Assembly (NCBI RefSeq): GCF_037120725.1
Contig: NZ_JBBAXC010000017.1
Coordinates: 1 to 64,000 of the forward strand
Direction of reading: 5' to 3'
DNA from: Bacillus spongiae
GTDB taxonomy: Bacteria > Bacillota > Bacilli > Bacillales > Bacillaceae_K
Length of the DNA stretch: 64,000 nucleotides
Position numbers and translations under genes: made by a program. The notes under the pieces are model-generated. The model had not been told where the DNA came from. It saw nothing but the letters and a program-made list of their open reading frames with translations, and ran no database searches. This document shows, one piece after another, positions 1 to 8,717 of this stretch; within the stretch, counting starts at the first letter, position 1; each line of letters starts with the position of its first letter.

Positions 1-442
1 GAAAATTCACTGCCATTAACTAAGGTTATACAAGTATACAAACCCAAAAATAAAAGAAAGGTGAATTTGAGAACTCTCAAATTCACCTTTCTCACTTTTT
101 GAAGCTAGTTATGTCCCAGCCTCATTTTTTATGTAAATATTACTCATGACAAATAAACACCTAACTAAACATAATTTGTAATTTTCCTTTTCCTATTACA
201 ATCGAAATCTCATAAAACAAGTAAAAAATAAAAGAATGGTGTAGGGGAAGACAATTTTCTGACGTCTATAAATTAGAAGAGAGGAGAGAATGATGACATT
301 GTGAATTAAATGGAGTGATTTAGTCTTTTTTAGCTATAACGTAATGAAACGATCTTTAGAAGCTACTTGTGAATGAATAGATAATGCGAATAATTCATAA
401 CAGAACCACACAATGCATGATTTTATTAAGGAGGAATTTAAG
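1..442. other. intergenic stretch, gene-free
   Basis: Apart from the hairpin at 56-100 I see no gene here. The sequence is AT-rich and runs up to the ribosome site of the first gene. Confidence 0.5.
56..100 (+). terminator. intrinsic terminator of a gene to the left
   Basis: A perfect 17-bp inverted repeat (56-72 against 75-91) is followed by TCACTTTTT. It probably ends a gene lying left of the window. The A-rich left flank means it could also work on the other strand. Confidence 0.75.
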
Positions 443-1006
443 TTGATTAAGAAAGCCATAGCATCATCGTCGCCAGCTTTACGAGTGATGGTAGCTTTTT
501 CAATCTCATTGTTACTCGTTGCTATGTTGATTGCAAAGTTTAAAGGGAAGGAAGTAAATACTTTTATGATAATGGATACTCGAACAGCACACAACTTTCC
601 TTTTGTTGAAGAGACGATGGAGACGATCGATATTAATGAGACGATAACGTTAAACTTTATTACGGATGAAAGTGGGGGTATTTACTATTATTTGTTCGAG
701 GATAAAGAAATATTAACCTATGGAAGTTATAAGGAAAACAATGAGGGAGAAGAAATTATTTTTGGGGGACTAATAAGTGGAACTTCACTTCAAGGGACAG
801 ATTATCATTTCTTTTCGGGTTTAATCGATGATAAAGAGATAAAGGAAGTTTCCTTAAATGATCAAACAAACAGTATTAAGCATTACCATTATAATGGTTA
901 TCCATTGTTTTATACTACTGAATTAGTAGAGGAATTTGTTATGATTAAAGGCTTTTCTAGTGAAAATGAGATAGTATACGAAAAAGTATACAATCGTTCT
1001 GAATAA
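443..1006 (+). CDS. membrane-anchored protein of unknown function
   Basis: I do not recognise this gene. I start it at TTG 443, because AAGGAGG (428-434) sits 8 bases upstream; an in-frame ATG at 413 has no ribosome site. The product is 187 aa. A short basic N-terminus precedes one hydrophobic segment (about residues 14-31, VMVAFSISLLLVAMLI), and the remaining ~150 residues are polar and acidic, so it is most likely a single-pass protein with an extracytoplasmic domain rich in beta-type residues. The next gene starts 80 bp downstream on the same strand and encodes another membrane protein, so the two may be co-transcribed. Confidence 0.6.
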   Translation: MIKKAIASSSPALRVMVAFSISLLLVAMLIAKFKGKEVNTFMIMDTRTAHNFPFVEETMETIDINETITLNFITDESGGIYYYLFEDKEILTYGSYKENNEGEEIIFGGLISGTSLQGTDYHFFSGLIDDKEIKEVSLNDQTNSIKHYHYNGYPLFYTTELVEEFVMIKGFSSENEIVYEKVYNRSE

Positions 1007-1085
1007 GGAAAAATGACTTTCTCGAAAGGCGTTACCAATGGGGGAAAAGTACGATAAGAAGAATTTTTATAGGGAGTCGTGTTGA

Positions 1086-2060
1086 ATGAGTATATTGAAT
1101 GTGATAGGAGAAGTTGGGTACCATGGAGCTGTGGGAGCTTTTGTTGCCTTTCTAGTGTGTTATAAACAAGTCTCACGAAGAAAAGATATGTGGATTTTAA
1201 TGTTTTTTGGCTTTCTAGCAGGTCTTATCCCAGATTTGTTAACTGTTCTATTAGGCGGGGATATTTATTTTTGGGCACATTCTCTTTTTGTCGTTCCAAG
1301 TTTAACTTTAGGTTTGGCAATGATGTCTCGTATTTTTATCACTGGAATTCGTTTTAGCCGACAATGGATGGCATTATTTTTATCTCTCATTATTGGGCAC
1401 TTAGTAATGGATACACTCGATAATGGAGCGCCCTGGTTATATCCGATTTTTGAATCGAGGGGAACTGGATTTTATTTATTTTCAGGAAATGATTTATTTC
1501 TTGCCATCCCATTTTTGATATTCATTGCACTATTGATTTTTTTCCATCCAAAGCAAAGAAAGCTTCAACTTTCAGTATTGATTTTGGGGTTAACGTTAAT
1601 GATTTTTACATTAGGCTTTAAAGGGTACTCTAAGATGGAAGTTTATCAAGCGTTAGTGGAGGAATACCCTGATTTCGAAATCGTTGTTGAGCCACTAAAT
1701 GTTACTCCTTTTCAAACTAAACAGTGGACGTTTGTTGCAGAATCAAAGTTTCTTTCGATTGAAGGAGAGGCATCATTTTCTAAAGTAAAGGAGATAAAGC
1801 GAAGTGTCCAAACAAATGAAGGGCTTATGCTTTTGTTAAAAGAAGTAAAAATTGAAAATGAAATTTATTATATCTGTAAACCATATATTTTTGATGAAAA
1901 TTATTTACCCAATAAAAACATTCCTGAGAGCGAGCTAGTCGTCTTTTTAGTCGATGAATCGTCAAGGCAGTCAGAACTTTTAGATAAAGGGAAAAAAGAT
2001 GAAATATTGAGTCAATTACCTCAAGTGGAACAAGAATTAATTTTATATGAAGCTTTTTGA
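1086..2060 (+). CDS. YdjM/DUF457-type membrane-bound putative metal-dependent hydrolase
   Basis: The protein has 324 aa. The first ~180 residues hold five or more hydrophobic segments with scattered His/Asp residues typical of the LexA-binding, membrane-bound putative hydrolase family (DUF457): His near residue 13, a PD pair near 50, WAHS near 64, and GH...MD near 105-109. These would ligate a metal within the membrane, although the family's true reaction is not established. The C-terminal ~140 residues are soluble and not recognised, which makes the protein longer than minimal family members. The start at ATG 1086 has GGGAG about 9 bases upstream. The preceding unknown membrane protein may belong to the same transcript. 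Confidence 0.6.
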   Translation: MSILNVIGEVGYHGAVGAFVAFLVCYKQVSRRKDMWILMFFGFLAGLIPDLLTVLLGGDIYFWAHSLFVVPSLTLGLAMMSRIFITGIRFSRQWMALFLSLIIGHLVMDTLDNGAPWLYPIFESRGTGFYLFSGNDLFLAIPFLIFIALLIFFHPKQRKLQLSVLILGLTLMIFTLGFKGYSKMEVYQALVEEYPDFEIVVEPLNVTPFQTKQWTFVAESKFLSIEGEASFSKVKEIKRSVQTNEGLMLLLKEVKIENEIYYICKPYIFDENYLPNKNIPESELVVFLVDESSRQSELLDKGKKDEILSQLPQVEQELILYEAF

Positions 2061-2589
2061 GTGGTTTTCTGTCAATATAAGTTTAATAGACTGTGAACAT
2101 CGTTTTATTGGAATAGCTTGTGTAGGTATAAATGGGAATACAGGTACTAGTGAGTTTTTTTGTTTTGAAAAGGTTACAAACGCCGAATAAGACCTAGATG
2201 ACTTGCATAGGTTATTGATTTAATGTGAAATAGTTTATATAGATGATAGTAAGGTTTAAAAAGCAATGGTACCATATTTTATTAAAAGTCAAGATATTTA
2301 TTATAATGTATAATAACACTACATTTCTATTTAATGTCAGACATTATGTATATTTGAAAGAATTCACTATATAAGAGGTTTGTATAGGGAAGTTGTCCAA
2401 TCACTATTATGAAACTTTCATATACTAATAATGGGACTACTGGAAAGGTCCCACAACTCCTTTCGAAAGCTACGTGGAACGGAATACACGTAGCTTTTTT
2501 ATATTAAGCTAGTTATTTACACAAGCACACTTTGTCTTTCTACATAAAATAATACGAGGAAAAAATAAAAAAGAAAGGAGTTGATTCTG
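2061..2589. other. intergenic stretch with a transcribed-looking hairpin
   Basis: No convincing gene is present. A GGGAC...GTCCC hairpin lies near 2432-2452, directly before the terminator at 2466-2500. Together they could be the 3' end of a short RNA or the remains of a deleted gene. AT-rich stretches near 2280-2330 could hold promoters, but I cannot place one. Confidence 0.35.
2466..2500 (+). terminator. intrinsic terminator
   Basis: AAAGCTACGTG (2466-2476) pairs with CACGTAGCTTT (2487-2497), with a 10-base loop and a T tract. It lies 400 bp past the nearest upstream gene, so it may end a small RNA or read-through from the DUF457 gene. Confidence 0.7.
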
Positions 2590-2898
2590 ATGGGACAACC
2601 TAACTTTCCAGATATGTTTAATAACTTACCAGATTTAGATAAAAATCAAACCCTCTTATTTCTTCTCGCAACCGTTGGGCAAGAAGAGCTCGCTCTCGCC
2701 CACATTATGAACGCTGAAGGCGAAAAAATTCAAGCAGCTGTTGTCGCTTTCGAAGATGATTGTTTAACAATCGAAGATTTGCTCGCGGTGAACGATAACG
2801 TGAATGAAACGCTTAAGCATGTAATCAAAAAGGAAATGTTACTTCAATTTAAAGTAGAAAATGTCATTGAGCTTTTTGAAACCGTAGAAGATTGCTAG
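2590..2898 (+). CDS. small acidic protein with an exosporium-type EELALAHIMNAEGEKIQ motif
   Basis: The product is 102 aa if started at ATG 2590, 9 bases after GAAAGGAG; TTG 2581 directly abuts the ribosome site and is unlikely. Residues ~20-50 carry LFLLATVGQEELALAHIMNAEGEKIQ (split here as LFLLATVGQEELALAH and IMNAEGEKIQ). I associate this kind of stretch with small spore-surface and collagen-like exosporium proteins of Bacillaceae; that is recollection, not a search result. It has no signal peptide or membrane segment. It lies 45 bp upstream of two beta-helix proteins on the same strand, which suggests a common spore-surface or extracellular role. Confidence 0.5.
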   Translation: MGQPNFPDMFNNLPDLDKNQTLLFLLATVGQEELALAHIMNAEGEKIQAAVVAFEDDCLTIEDLLAVNDNVNETLKHVIKKEMLLQFKVENVIELFETVEDC

Positions 2899-2943
2899 GA
2901 ATGAACAGTCAAGACAATATCTAATTAGAAAGGAGGGAGAAAA

Positions 2944-3927
2944 ATGACAATTTTTATTGTACCAGATGACTTTCCTACCGTTCAGGCTGTGATTGATAAC
3001 GGTGTTCCTCCAATTCTTGTATCGGGAGATTCAATTGTAGTAAGAGCTGGGAATTTTCCTTCATTCGAGCTACCGAATCAAGATCAAAATGGAGACCCAC
3101 TTGAACGTGTTCGAATCGCTGGTTGTGGAATCGGGAAAACCACCTTTTTTGGCGGATTGGCAATTGGTGTTGAAATTCAGGCATTACAGACCTATTTAAA
3201 AGACTTTAGTGTACAAGGATATAGTGATGTGGGTTTAAATATAATAAGTGATAACAACGTCGTCCAAAGGATAGAGGCTATGTTTAATGGTGAAGGTTTT
3301 AGAATTGTGGGAAGTGATAACACCTTTAGTGAAAATATCGCTAAATCCAATGTTAGTGAAGGATTTCTTATTTCGGGAAATAACAACTGTCTAGTCGAAA
3401 ATACAAGCAATGAAAATACCGATGGTTATCGTGTGGTCGATGAGAATAATATCCTTGTCGATAATGTAGCAAAACTTAACACAGGATCTGGATTTTTATT
3501 GAATACACAGGATGCACAAATCGGAAATTTAACCACACTCGTTGGCAATACAGCGATTAAAAACAATATAGGGATTAACTGCCAAACAGACGATAATATA
3601 ATTCAAGAAAACAGATGTTGTAATAATACGTCAATCGGGATTGCTATAGTAGGTCCAGAAGGTAATGAGCCAAATGGAAATCGTGTTGACTGGAATATTG
3701 TACGTGGAAATGGGATGATGATGCAACCAGATAATGCGGGAATCTTTGTGATTATTGGTGCTGGTACTGTGGAGCCGAATGCGATTACCTTCAATAAATT
3801 AAAGCTAAACGAAAACTTCAGCATATTGGATGAAGCAGGTCCTGCAACGCCGAATATTTACAACGGAAATGTGTGTACAGACAACCCAAGTAGTCCACCT
3901 GATGCGTGTGATCCAGGGATTAATTAA
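2944..3927 (+). CDS. right-handed parallel beta-helix repeat protein 1
   Basis: The 327-aa protein opens with the IVPDDFPTVQAVIDNG signature common to NosD/pectate-lyase-like beta-helix proteins. It is then built of ~22-residue turns rich in Asn, Gly and Val (N-x-V/I-x-x-N, for example NNNCLVENTSNENTDGYRVV). There is no signal peptide. The C-terminus is a Cys- and Pro-rich tail (NGNVCTDNPSSPPDACDPG). AAAGGAGGGAG lies 6-8 bases before the ATG. The fold is clear but the biological role is not; adhesion, spore surface or polysaccharide binding are possible. The neighbouring gene at 4016 is a paralogue with the same N-terminal block. Confidence 0.75.
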   Translation: MTIFIVPDDFPTVQAVIDNGVPPILVSGDSIVVRAGNFPSFELPNQDQNGDPLERVRIAGCGIGKTTFFGGLAIGVEIQALQTYLKDFSVQGYSDVGLNIISDNNVVQRIEAMFNGEGFRIVGSDNTFSENIAKSNVSEGFLISGNNNCLVENTSNENTDGYRVVDENNILVDNVAKLNTGSGFLLNTQDAQIGNLTTLVGNTAIKNNIGINCQTDDNIIQENRCCNNTSIGIAIVGPEGNEPNGNRVDWNIVRGNGMMMQPDNAGIFVIIGAGTVEPNAITFNKLKLNENFSILDEAGPATPNIYNGNVCTDNPSSPPDACDPGIN

Positions 3928-3976
3928 TGTGGGACAAAAGTAGGGCTGTAATCAGCCTACCGAACTTGTGAACTAG
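3835..3976 (+). repeat. direct repeat, copy A (3' end of beta-helix gene 1)
   Basis: This copy is ~90% identical by eye to 4989-5130. Both contain a small hairpin (GGCTG-TAAT-CAGCC here, GGCTG-TAAT-TAGCC in copy B) just after the coding end, which may act as a weak terminator. Confidence 0.7.
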
Positions 3977-4015
3977 TTAACGCACAAATTTTATGAAGAG
4001 AGGAGGGGGAAAGAT

Positions 4016-4945
4016 ATGCTACGAATTGTACCAACAGTAGCTTTTCCGACGGTACAGGATGCTATTAATGCATCAAGTCCTGGCGACAGTATTAAAATTT
4101 TAGCAGGAAAGTTTGATGGATTTGAAGTAACAGTGGAGAATTTAAAAATCTTTGGTTGTGGGATTGGTCGAACAATCATCGATGGTGAGCCAGCGGATAT
4201 TTTGGGACGGGGAGTTATAGTGAGTGAGAATCAAACAATATTGCAAAAATTCACGGTTCAAGGATTTCCTCTAGATGGTGTTTTTGTGAATTCTAATAAT
4301 AATATTCTAAAAGATATTGAGTCAAAACTGAATAATGGTCCAACAGCATCTGACGGTATTCAGGTTGGTGGAGACAATAATTTGCTTATTCAGTGTACGA
4401 CATTGTTTAATGGCGATGATGGATTTGAAGTAAACGCTGCAGAACACAATTGTTTAATAAATTGCTTAGGTGTTACAAATGCAGACAACGGAGTTAATAT
4501 TACGGGTGGAAGTGAAAATAATAAATTCTTAAAGGTTACATCTGAGAAAAATTTAGGTGAAGGATTTTTTGTGAATTCAGATTTTAATACGCTTTTGAAT
4601 AATATAATCAGTCAAAACATTACTAGGGGAATACTGGTTGGAGGCGATAGTAATAATAGTATTATAGATAACCTGGTATGTAATAATACTGGGAGTGGTA
4701 TGGATATTGAAAATAACTCTAATGATAATATCATTGATTCAAACACTGTTAATAATAATGGTACCCAAGCTATAAATGATGGGATTACTGTTCAAGACGG
4801 AGCAATTGGCAATACCATTCGCTTTAACAAAGCGAGAAATAACTTTGAGTTTGACATTCAAGCGCTAGGTAATGCTTTTGCCGACAACACCTATGATGGG
4901 AACCAATGTGGGGATAGCGATCCTGCTACGATATGTGGTTCTTAA
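4016..4945 (+). CDS. right-handed parallel beta-helix repeat protein 2
   Basis: This 309-aa paralogue of the preceding gene begins with IVPTVAFPTVQDAINASSPGD and continues in Asn/Gly-rich helical turns (SNNNILKDI, NNLLIQCTTLFNGDDGF, HNCLINCL). It ends in NTYDGNQCGDSDPATICGS, a Cys-containing tail like that of copy 1. GAGGAGGGGGAAAG gives a strong ribosome site. There is no signal peptide. The two genes are separated by only 88 bp and were probably made by tandem duplication; a 3' remnant of a further copy follows at 4989. Confidence 0.75.
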   Translation: MLRIVPTVAFPTVQDAINASSPGDSIKILAGKFDGFEVTVENLKIFGCGIGRTIIDGEPADILGRGVIVSENQTILQKFTVQGFPLDGVFVNSNNNILKDIESKLNNGPTASDGIQVGGDNNLLIQCTTLFNGDDGFEVNAAEHNCLINCLGVTNADNGVNITGGSENNKFLKVTSEKNLGEGFFVNSDFNTLLNNIISQNITRGILVGGDSNNSIIDNLVCNNTGSGMDIENNSNDNIIDSNTVNNNGTQAINDGITVQDGAIGNTIRFNKARNNFEFDIQALGNAFADNTYDGNQCGDSDPATICGS

Positions 4946-4988
4946 GAAGTAAACCTCTCCAGATAAAGAGAAGTTTGTATTGGTTGGA

Positions 4989-5130
4989 GCAGACTTACAA
5001 CTCCGAATATTTACAATGGAAATGTGTGTACAGACAACCCAAGTAGTCCACCAGAAGCGTGTAATCCAGGAATTAATTATTGTAGGACAAAGGTAGGGCT
5101 GTAATTAGCCTACCTACTTTGTGAACTAGT
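4989..5130 (+). pseudogene. 3' remnant of a third beta-helix gene
   Basis: This stretch closely matches 3835-3976, which is the last ~90 bp of beta-helix gene 1 plus ~50 bp of its downstream flank. The shared tail reads NIYNGNVCTDNPSSPP and then EACNPGIN. In this copy the original stop codon is changed, so the frame runs on to a TAA at 5101-5103. There is no start codon or ribosome site, so it is a relic of a deleted paralogue or of unequal recombination. Confidence 0.7.
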
Positions 5131-5623
5131 ACCAAGGGCTAACCCTCCGCCTAAGCAACAGATACGTTCACCTTTCTTGAAGGGTAAAATAAGCGTTATA
5201 TCAGCTATGATTACACAATCACTATAACAATAAGCCCTATTATGAATGTCAATTATTCAATAAACAAAATTTATCTCACTCCTATTGATAAATCTTTATT
5301 AAGAAGTGAGTGAAATAGTGAATTACTGATGAATCAAACTATCTATAGCACCTGGAACTAGATAAAAGACATTACTCCATTCTTACTAATTTGATTCTTT
5401 TCACTTGTATTTTTATCTGAAATTGAATTCATTAACAATATTTTATTTAACCATGTTTCTAGCTGAATCGTTATCAATACCATTATGATCATTGTGGGAA
5501 GTAGTTCGAACGCTAGTTATTCCTACTATATAGTAGACTTGTTTTTTTACGTATTATTGTTTGTGCCCTTGAAGATTTGCTAGAAAAAGGGTTTTAAAGA
5601 CACTTATCGTATTAAATGAAACT
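5131..5623. other. intergenic stretch, nothing recognised
   Basis: The segment lies between the beta-helix remnant and the convergent LysR gene. It is AT-rich, with a loose CTCACT...AGTGAG inverted repeat near 5275-5312. No gene, strong terminator or RNA was recognised. Confidence 0.4.
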
Positions 5624-6508
5624 TTATGCCTTTTGTAATAAGTGCTGATAAAATGCCGACGCAGCAACAGATAGTGGTAGTTCCTTCATCTTTACTAATC
5701 CAATCTTTCTATTCACTATTTTTTCTTCTAGCTTTACTTCAAATAGAGTTTGTTTGTCTAGTTCTTGTGTAACGTACTCCTTTGCGACAAAGGCGATTCC
5801 CATGCCAATTTTTGCACATTCAATGATTAAATCAACGCTTCCTACTTCAATATCAGGCTTTACTATGAATCCCTGCTTTTGAAATAAATCGTTAAGAAAT
5901 CTTCTTGAACTACTTGTTTCAGAAAAAGAAATAATAGGGTATTGAAGTAAATCTTTTAAAATAGCTACTTCTTCACTCAATGCTTTGTATTTTTCCCCTA
6001 CTACAAAAATATTTCTACTTGAAAGAATTTCTGTTACTTCAATTTGTTGATCATGAATCGGTAAATGAATAAAACCGAAATCAATAATCCCACTAGTTAG
6101 TTTCTCAATAATGGTAGGGGTAGATCCATGTTGAAGTTTTATGCGGATATCGGGATACAGGTGTTGAAAAGATTGAATGGAAGGGAGTAAAACGTGTTTG
6201 CATATAGAGTCACTGCCTCCAATTGTAACAGATCCAGCTTGTAGTTCTCTCATTTCAGTCACTTTTCTTTCTCCGCTATCAATTAAAGAAAAAGCTTGTT
6301 CTATGAAGTGAAATAAAGCTTTGCCCTCGTTTGTCATGCTCACTCCTTTTGGTGTTCTAATAAATAGTTGTAGCTGTAATGCTTCCTCTAACTGTTTAAT
6401 GGAATGACTCACGCTAGGCTGAGTAACATATAGTTTCATTGCGGCTTTGGAGAAGCTTTTTTCTTGGGCCGTTACATAAAAAACTCGATACAATTCTACA
6501 CTTATCAT
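5624..6508 (-). CDS. LysR-family transcriptional regulator
   Basis: The 294-aa protein has an N-terminal winged helix-turn-helix (about residues 1-60: FSKAAMKLYVTQPSVSHSIKQLE) and a periplasmic-binding-like effector domain (about 90-290, beginning SVTIGGSDSICKHVLLP), which is the standard LTTR size and layout. It is divergent from the EPSP synthase gene, with a 98-bp AT-rich intergenic region. By the usual LTTR logic it probably regulates that gene in response to a small metabolite, perhaps a shikimate-pathway intermediate. The target is inferred from position only. Confidence 0.85.
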   Translation of the reverse strand: MISVELYRVFYVTAQEKSFSKAAMKLYVTQPSVSHSIKQLEEALQLQLFIRTPKGVSMTNEGKALFHFIEQAFSLIDSGERKVTEMRELQAGSVTIGGSDSICKHVLLPSIQSFQHLYPDIRIKLQHGSTPTIIEKLTSGIIDFGFIHLPIHDQQIEVTEILSSRNIFVVGEKYKALSEEVAILKDLLQYPIISFSETSSSRRFLNDLFQKQGFIVKPDIEVGSVDLIIECAKIGMGIAFVAKEYVTQELDKQTLFEVKLEEKIVNRKIGLVKMKELPLSVAASAFYQHLLQKA

Positions 6509-6545
6509 ATAAATACCACCTATACCTATTATTAAATATATTTAT

Positions 6546-6574
6546 TTTATTTATAACATGACCAAAATTATAAT
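6546..6574 (+). promoter_or_regulatory. putative promoter of the EPSP synthase gene in the divergent LysR region
   Basis: TATAAT at 6569-6574 has a poor -35 (TTTATT, 6546-6551) 17 bp upstream. A weak -35 is typical of LysR-activated promoters. ATAGGTATAGGTGGTAT-like sequence on the minus strand near 6513-6530 could be a binding site. Confidence 0.4.
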
Positions 6575-6606
6575 GAAAGAATCATATGTGTAGAAGGAGA
6601 TTAATC

Positions 6607-7935
6607 ATGAAGAAAAATGAAGGTTCCAACACTCGTTCAATAGGTGAGGCGAATACAGTTATCATTTCTCCGCCTAAAAAACGGATGAATGGAACGATAA
6701 CTATTCCAGGAAGTAAAAGCTTAACCAACCGTGCATTAATTATAAGTGCTTTGGCTCATGGTCCATCAAGACTCTCAGGAATACTAAACAGTGATGATTC
6801 GTATTGGTGCATAGATTCATTAAGAAGATTAGGGATTGTCATTCATCAAGAAGAAGATACCGTTTTAATTGAAGGGAAAGGAGGAGAATGGACCTCAGGG
6901 AATTTGTATATAGGGTCTGCTGGAACGATTGCAAGGTTTTTACCTGGTGCTTTAGCTATTTCTACAAAAGGAAAATGGGCTATTGAGGCAAGTGAACAGA
7001 TGAGTAATAGACCCGTAGCTCCTGTTATAGAGGCTTTAAACCAATTAGGGGCAGAAATAGAATACGTGAAAAAACAAGGACATTACCCATTAGCCCTTAA
7101 AGGTAAGGGTTTAAAGGGAGGAGAAGTGTCTCTTTCAGGTAAGGTATCAAGCCAATTTATTAGTGGATTACTTATTGCGGCTCCATATGCAAAAAGTCCG
7201 ATAACGATAAGAATACCGGACTATATTGTCCAACATTCCTATGTAACCTTAACTCTTCAAATGATGGAACAGTTTGGGGCAGACGTCGACTATGATCACA
7301 CACTTCAAGAAATCAAAGTAAACCCATCAAGTTATTCACCTCAGCAGGTTACATTAGAAGCGGATGCGTCTACCGCATGTTATTTTCTTGCGCTGGCGGC
7401 ATTGACCAACGGGAGGATACGTATTGATCGCCTTTCATATGGAACAAAACAGCCAGACATACAGATGGTCGACATTTTAGAAAAGATGGGCTGTAAAATT
7501 AGAAAAGGTTCATCATTTATTGAGTTACAAGGAGCTCCTCAGTTGAAGGGAGGGTTTGAACTATCAATGAGAGAGCTGTCTGATCAAACGCTGACTCTTG
7601 CCGCCATTGCTCCATTTGCCGATGCGCCAATTACGATAAGAGAGGTTGCTCATATACGTCATCATGAATCAAATCGGATAACAGCCATATGTCAATCGCT
7701 AACTAAGCTTGGAATTAAAGTAGAAGAATTTGAGGATGGATTAAAAATTTATCCAGGAAAGCCTACTCCATCTCTTTTAGATTCCTACGATGATCATCGT
7801 GTCGCAATGTCTCTTGCGCTAATAGGTTGTAGGGTAGAGGGGATTGAAATCAAAAACCCCGGTTGTGTTTCAAAAACATGTCCGAATTATTTTGAAATGC
7901 TGGCAAACTTGGGCGTAAGGGTTAAAAAGTCATAA
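6607..7935 (+). CDS. aroA: 3-phosphoshikimate 1-carboxyvinyltransferase (EPSP synthase)
   Basis: This enzyme joins shikimate-3-phosphate and phosphoenolpyruvate in the sixth step of the chorismate pathway. I start it at ATG 6607, ~7 bases after GAAGGAG, giving 442 aa. Visible motifs are GSKSLTNRALI (PEP/S3P loop), SAGTIARFLPG (equivalent to NAGTAMRP), the QMSNRP segment, ELSDQTLTLAA (catalytic Asp), HHESNRI (equivalent to KESDR), YDDHRVAMSLAL and CVSKTCPNYF. Several differ from common class I/II forms, for example Ile-Ala after SAGT and Asn in ESNR. It stands alone, not in an aro/trp operon, and has its own divergent LysR gene, so it may be a second or specialised copy. Confidence 0.85.
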   Translation: MKKNEGSNTRSIGEANTVIISPPKKRMNGTITIPGSKSLTNRALIISALAHGPSRLSGILNSDDSYWCIDSLRRLGIVIHQEEDTVLIEGKGGEWTSGNLYIGSAGTIARFLPGALAISTKGKWAIEASEQMSNRPVAPVIEALNQLGAEIEYVKKQGHYPLALKGKGLKGGEVSLSGKVSSQFISGLLIAAPYAKSPITIRIPDYIVQHSYVTLTLQMMEQFGADVDYDHTLQEIKVNPSSYSPQQVTLEADASTACYFLALAALTNGRIRIDRLSYGTKQPDIQMVDILEKMGCKIRKGSSFIELQGAPQLKGGFELSMRELSDQTLTLAAIAPFADAPITIREVAHIRHHESNRITAICQSLTKLGIKVEEFEDGLKIYPGKPTPSLLDSYDDHRVAMSLALIGCRVEGIEIKNPGCVSKTCPNYFEMLANLGVRVKKS

Positions 7936-7982
7936 CGACCAGAACTAGAGTGACCCGTCTTGTCAAAGGATAGAATCTTACT

Positions 7983-8717
7983 TCACATAATACGTATTTG
8001 ATGGTTCCCAAGCTGTTTCCTTAAATATTTTGCAAAGGAAGCAGCTTGAGGCTGGTCACTATGTAAACAAAAGGTATCTCCACTTAATGCTAACTCTGTG
8101 TTATCTTCACACATTACTTTCTCTTCTGTAATGACTAACAATAGTTGCTTTAGTGCTTCTTCTTTTCTTGTAATCATTGCATGTTCCTTCTCTCTAGGAA
8201 CGAGTGACCCGTCTTTCCTGTAAGTTCGATCAGCAAAAACTTCTTTTTTTATTGTAAGTCCAAATGAATTTCCTATCGTGTGCAACTGTCCATAAGGTGG
8301 GCAATAAATGGTTAAATGAGGGTCAAAATTGATAATGCTATGACAAAAGGCTTTGGCTAAGTCAACTTCTTCATTTATCATATGGTACAACGCTCCGTGT
8401 GCTTTTATATGATGTAGGTGACCTCCTTCGGCTTTGGTGATAGCGAATAATGCCCCGAATTGAAAGAGCAAAAGGCTATATAAATCTTCAGGAGAGATAT
8501 TTCTTTTTTTTCTTCCGAAATTTTTACGATCGTCCAGCCCAGGATGCCCACCAATCTTAACAGAGTTTTCAAGCGCTAATTTAACTGTTCTTCTCATTGT
8601 TTGGTGATCTCCTGCATGAAACCCACAGGCTATATTGGCTGAGGAGATGTATTTCATTAGTTCTTGATCATAAGGAAACCCCTCGGCTATATCGCAATTA
8701 ATATCGATGAATGTCAA
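7983..8717 (-). CDS. pxpA: 5-oxoprolinase subunit A (LamB/YcsF family)
   Basis: The 244-aa protein opens with IDINCDIAEGFPYD and has ANIACGFHAGDH, GGHPGLDD..NFGRK and HIKAHGALYH, all characteristic of LamB/YcsF proteins. With PxpB and PxpC it forms the prokaryotic ATP-dependent 5-oxoprolinase that opens pyroglutamate to glutamate in the cytoplasm. Its ATG overlaps the end of pxpC by 4 bp (8714-8717), so translation is coupled. It converges with aroA across 47 bp, and no clear terminator lies between them. Confidence 0.9.
   Translation of the reverse strand: MTFIDINCDIAEGFPYDQELMKYISSANIACGFHAGDHQTMRRTVKLALENSVKIGGHPGLDDRKNFGRKKRNISPEDLYSLLLFQFGALFAITKAEGGHLHHIKAHGALYHMINEEVDLAKAFCHSIINFDPHLTIYCPPYGQLHTIGNSFGLTIKKEVFADRTYRKDGSLVPREKEHAMITRKEEALKQLLLVITEEKVMCEDNTELALSGDTFCLHSDQPQAASFAKYLRKQLGNHQIRIM

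Noticed and set aside
413-442. ATG 413 as start of the first gene
   Set aside because: No ribosome site. TTG 443 has a perfectly spaced AAGGAGG.
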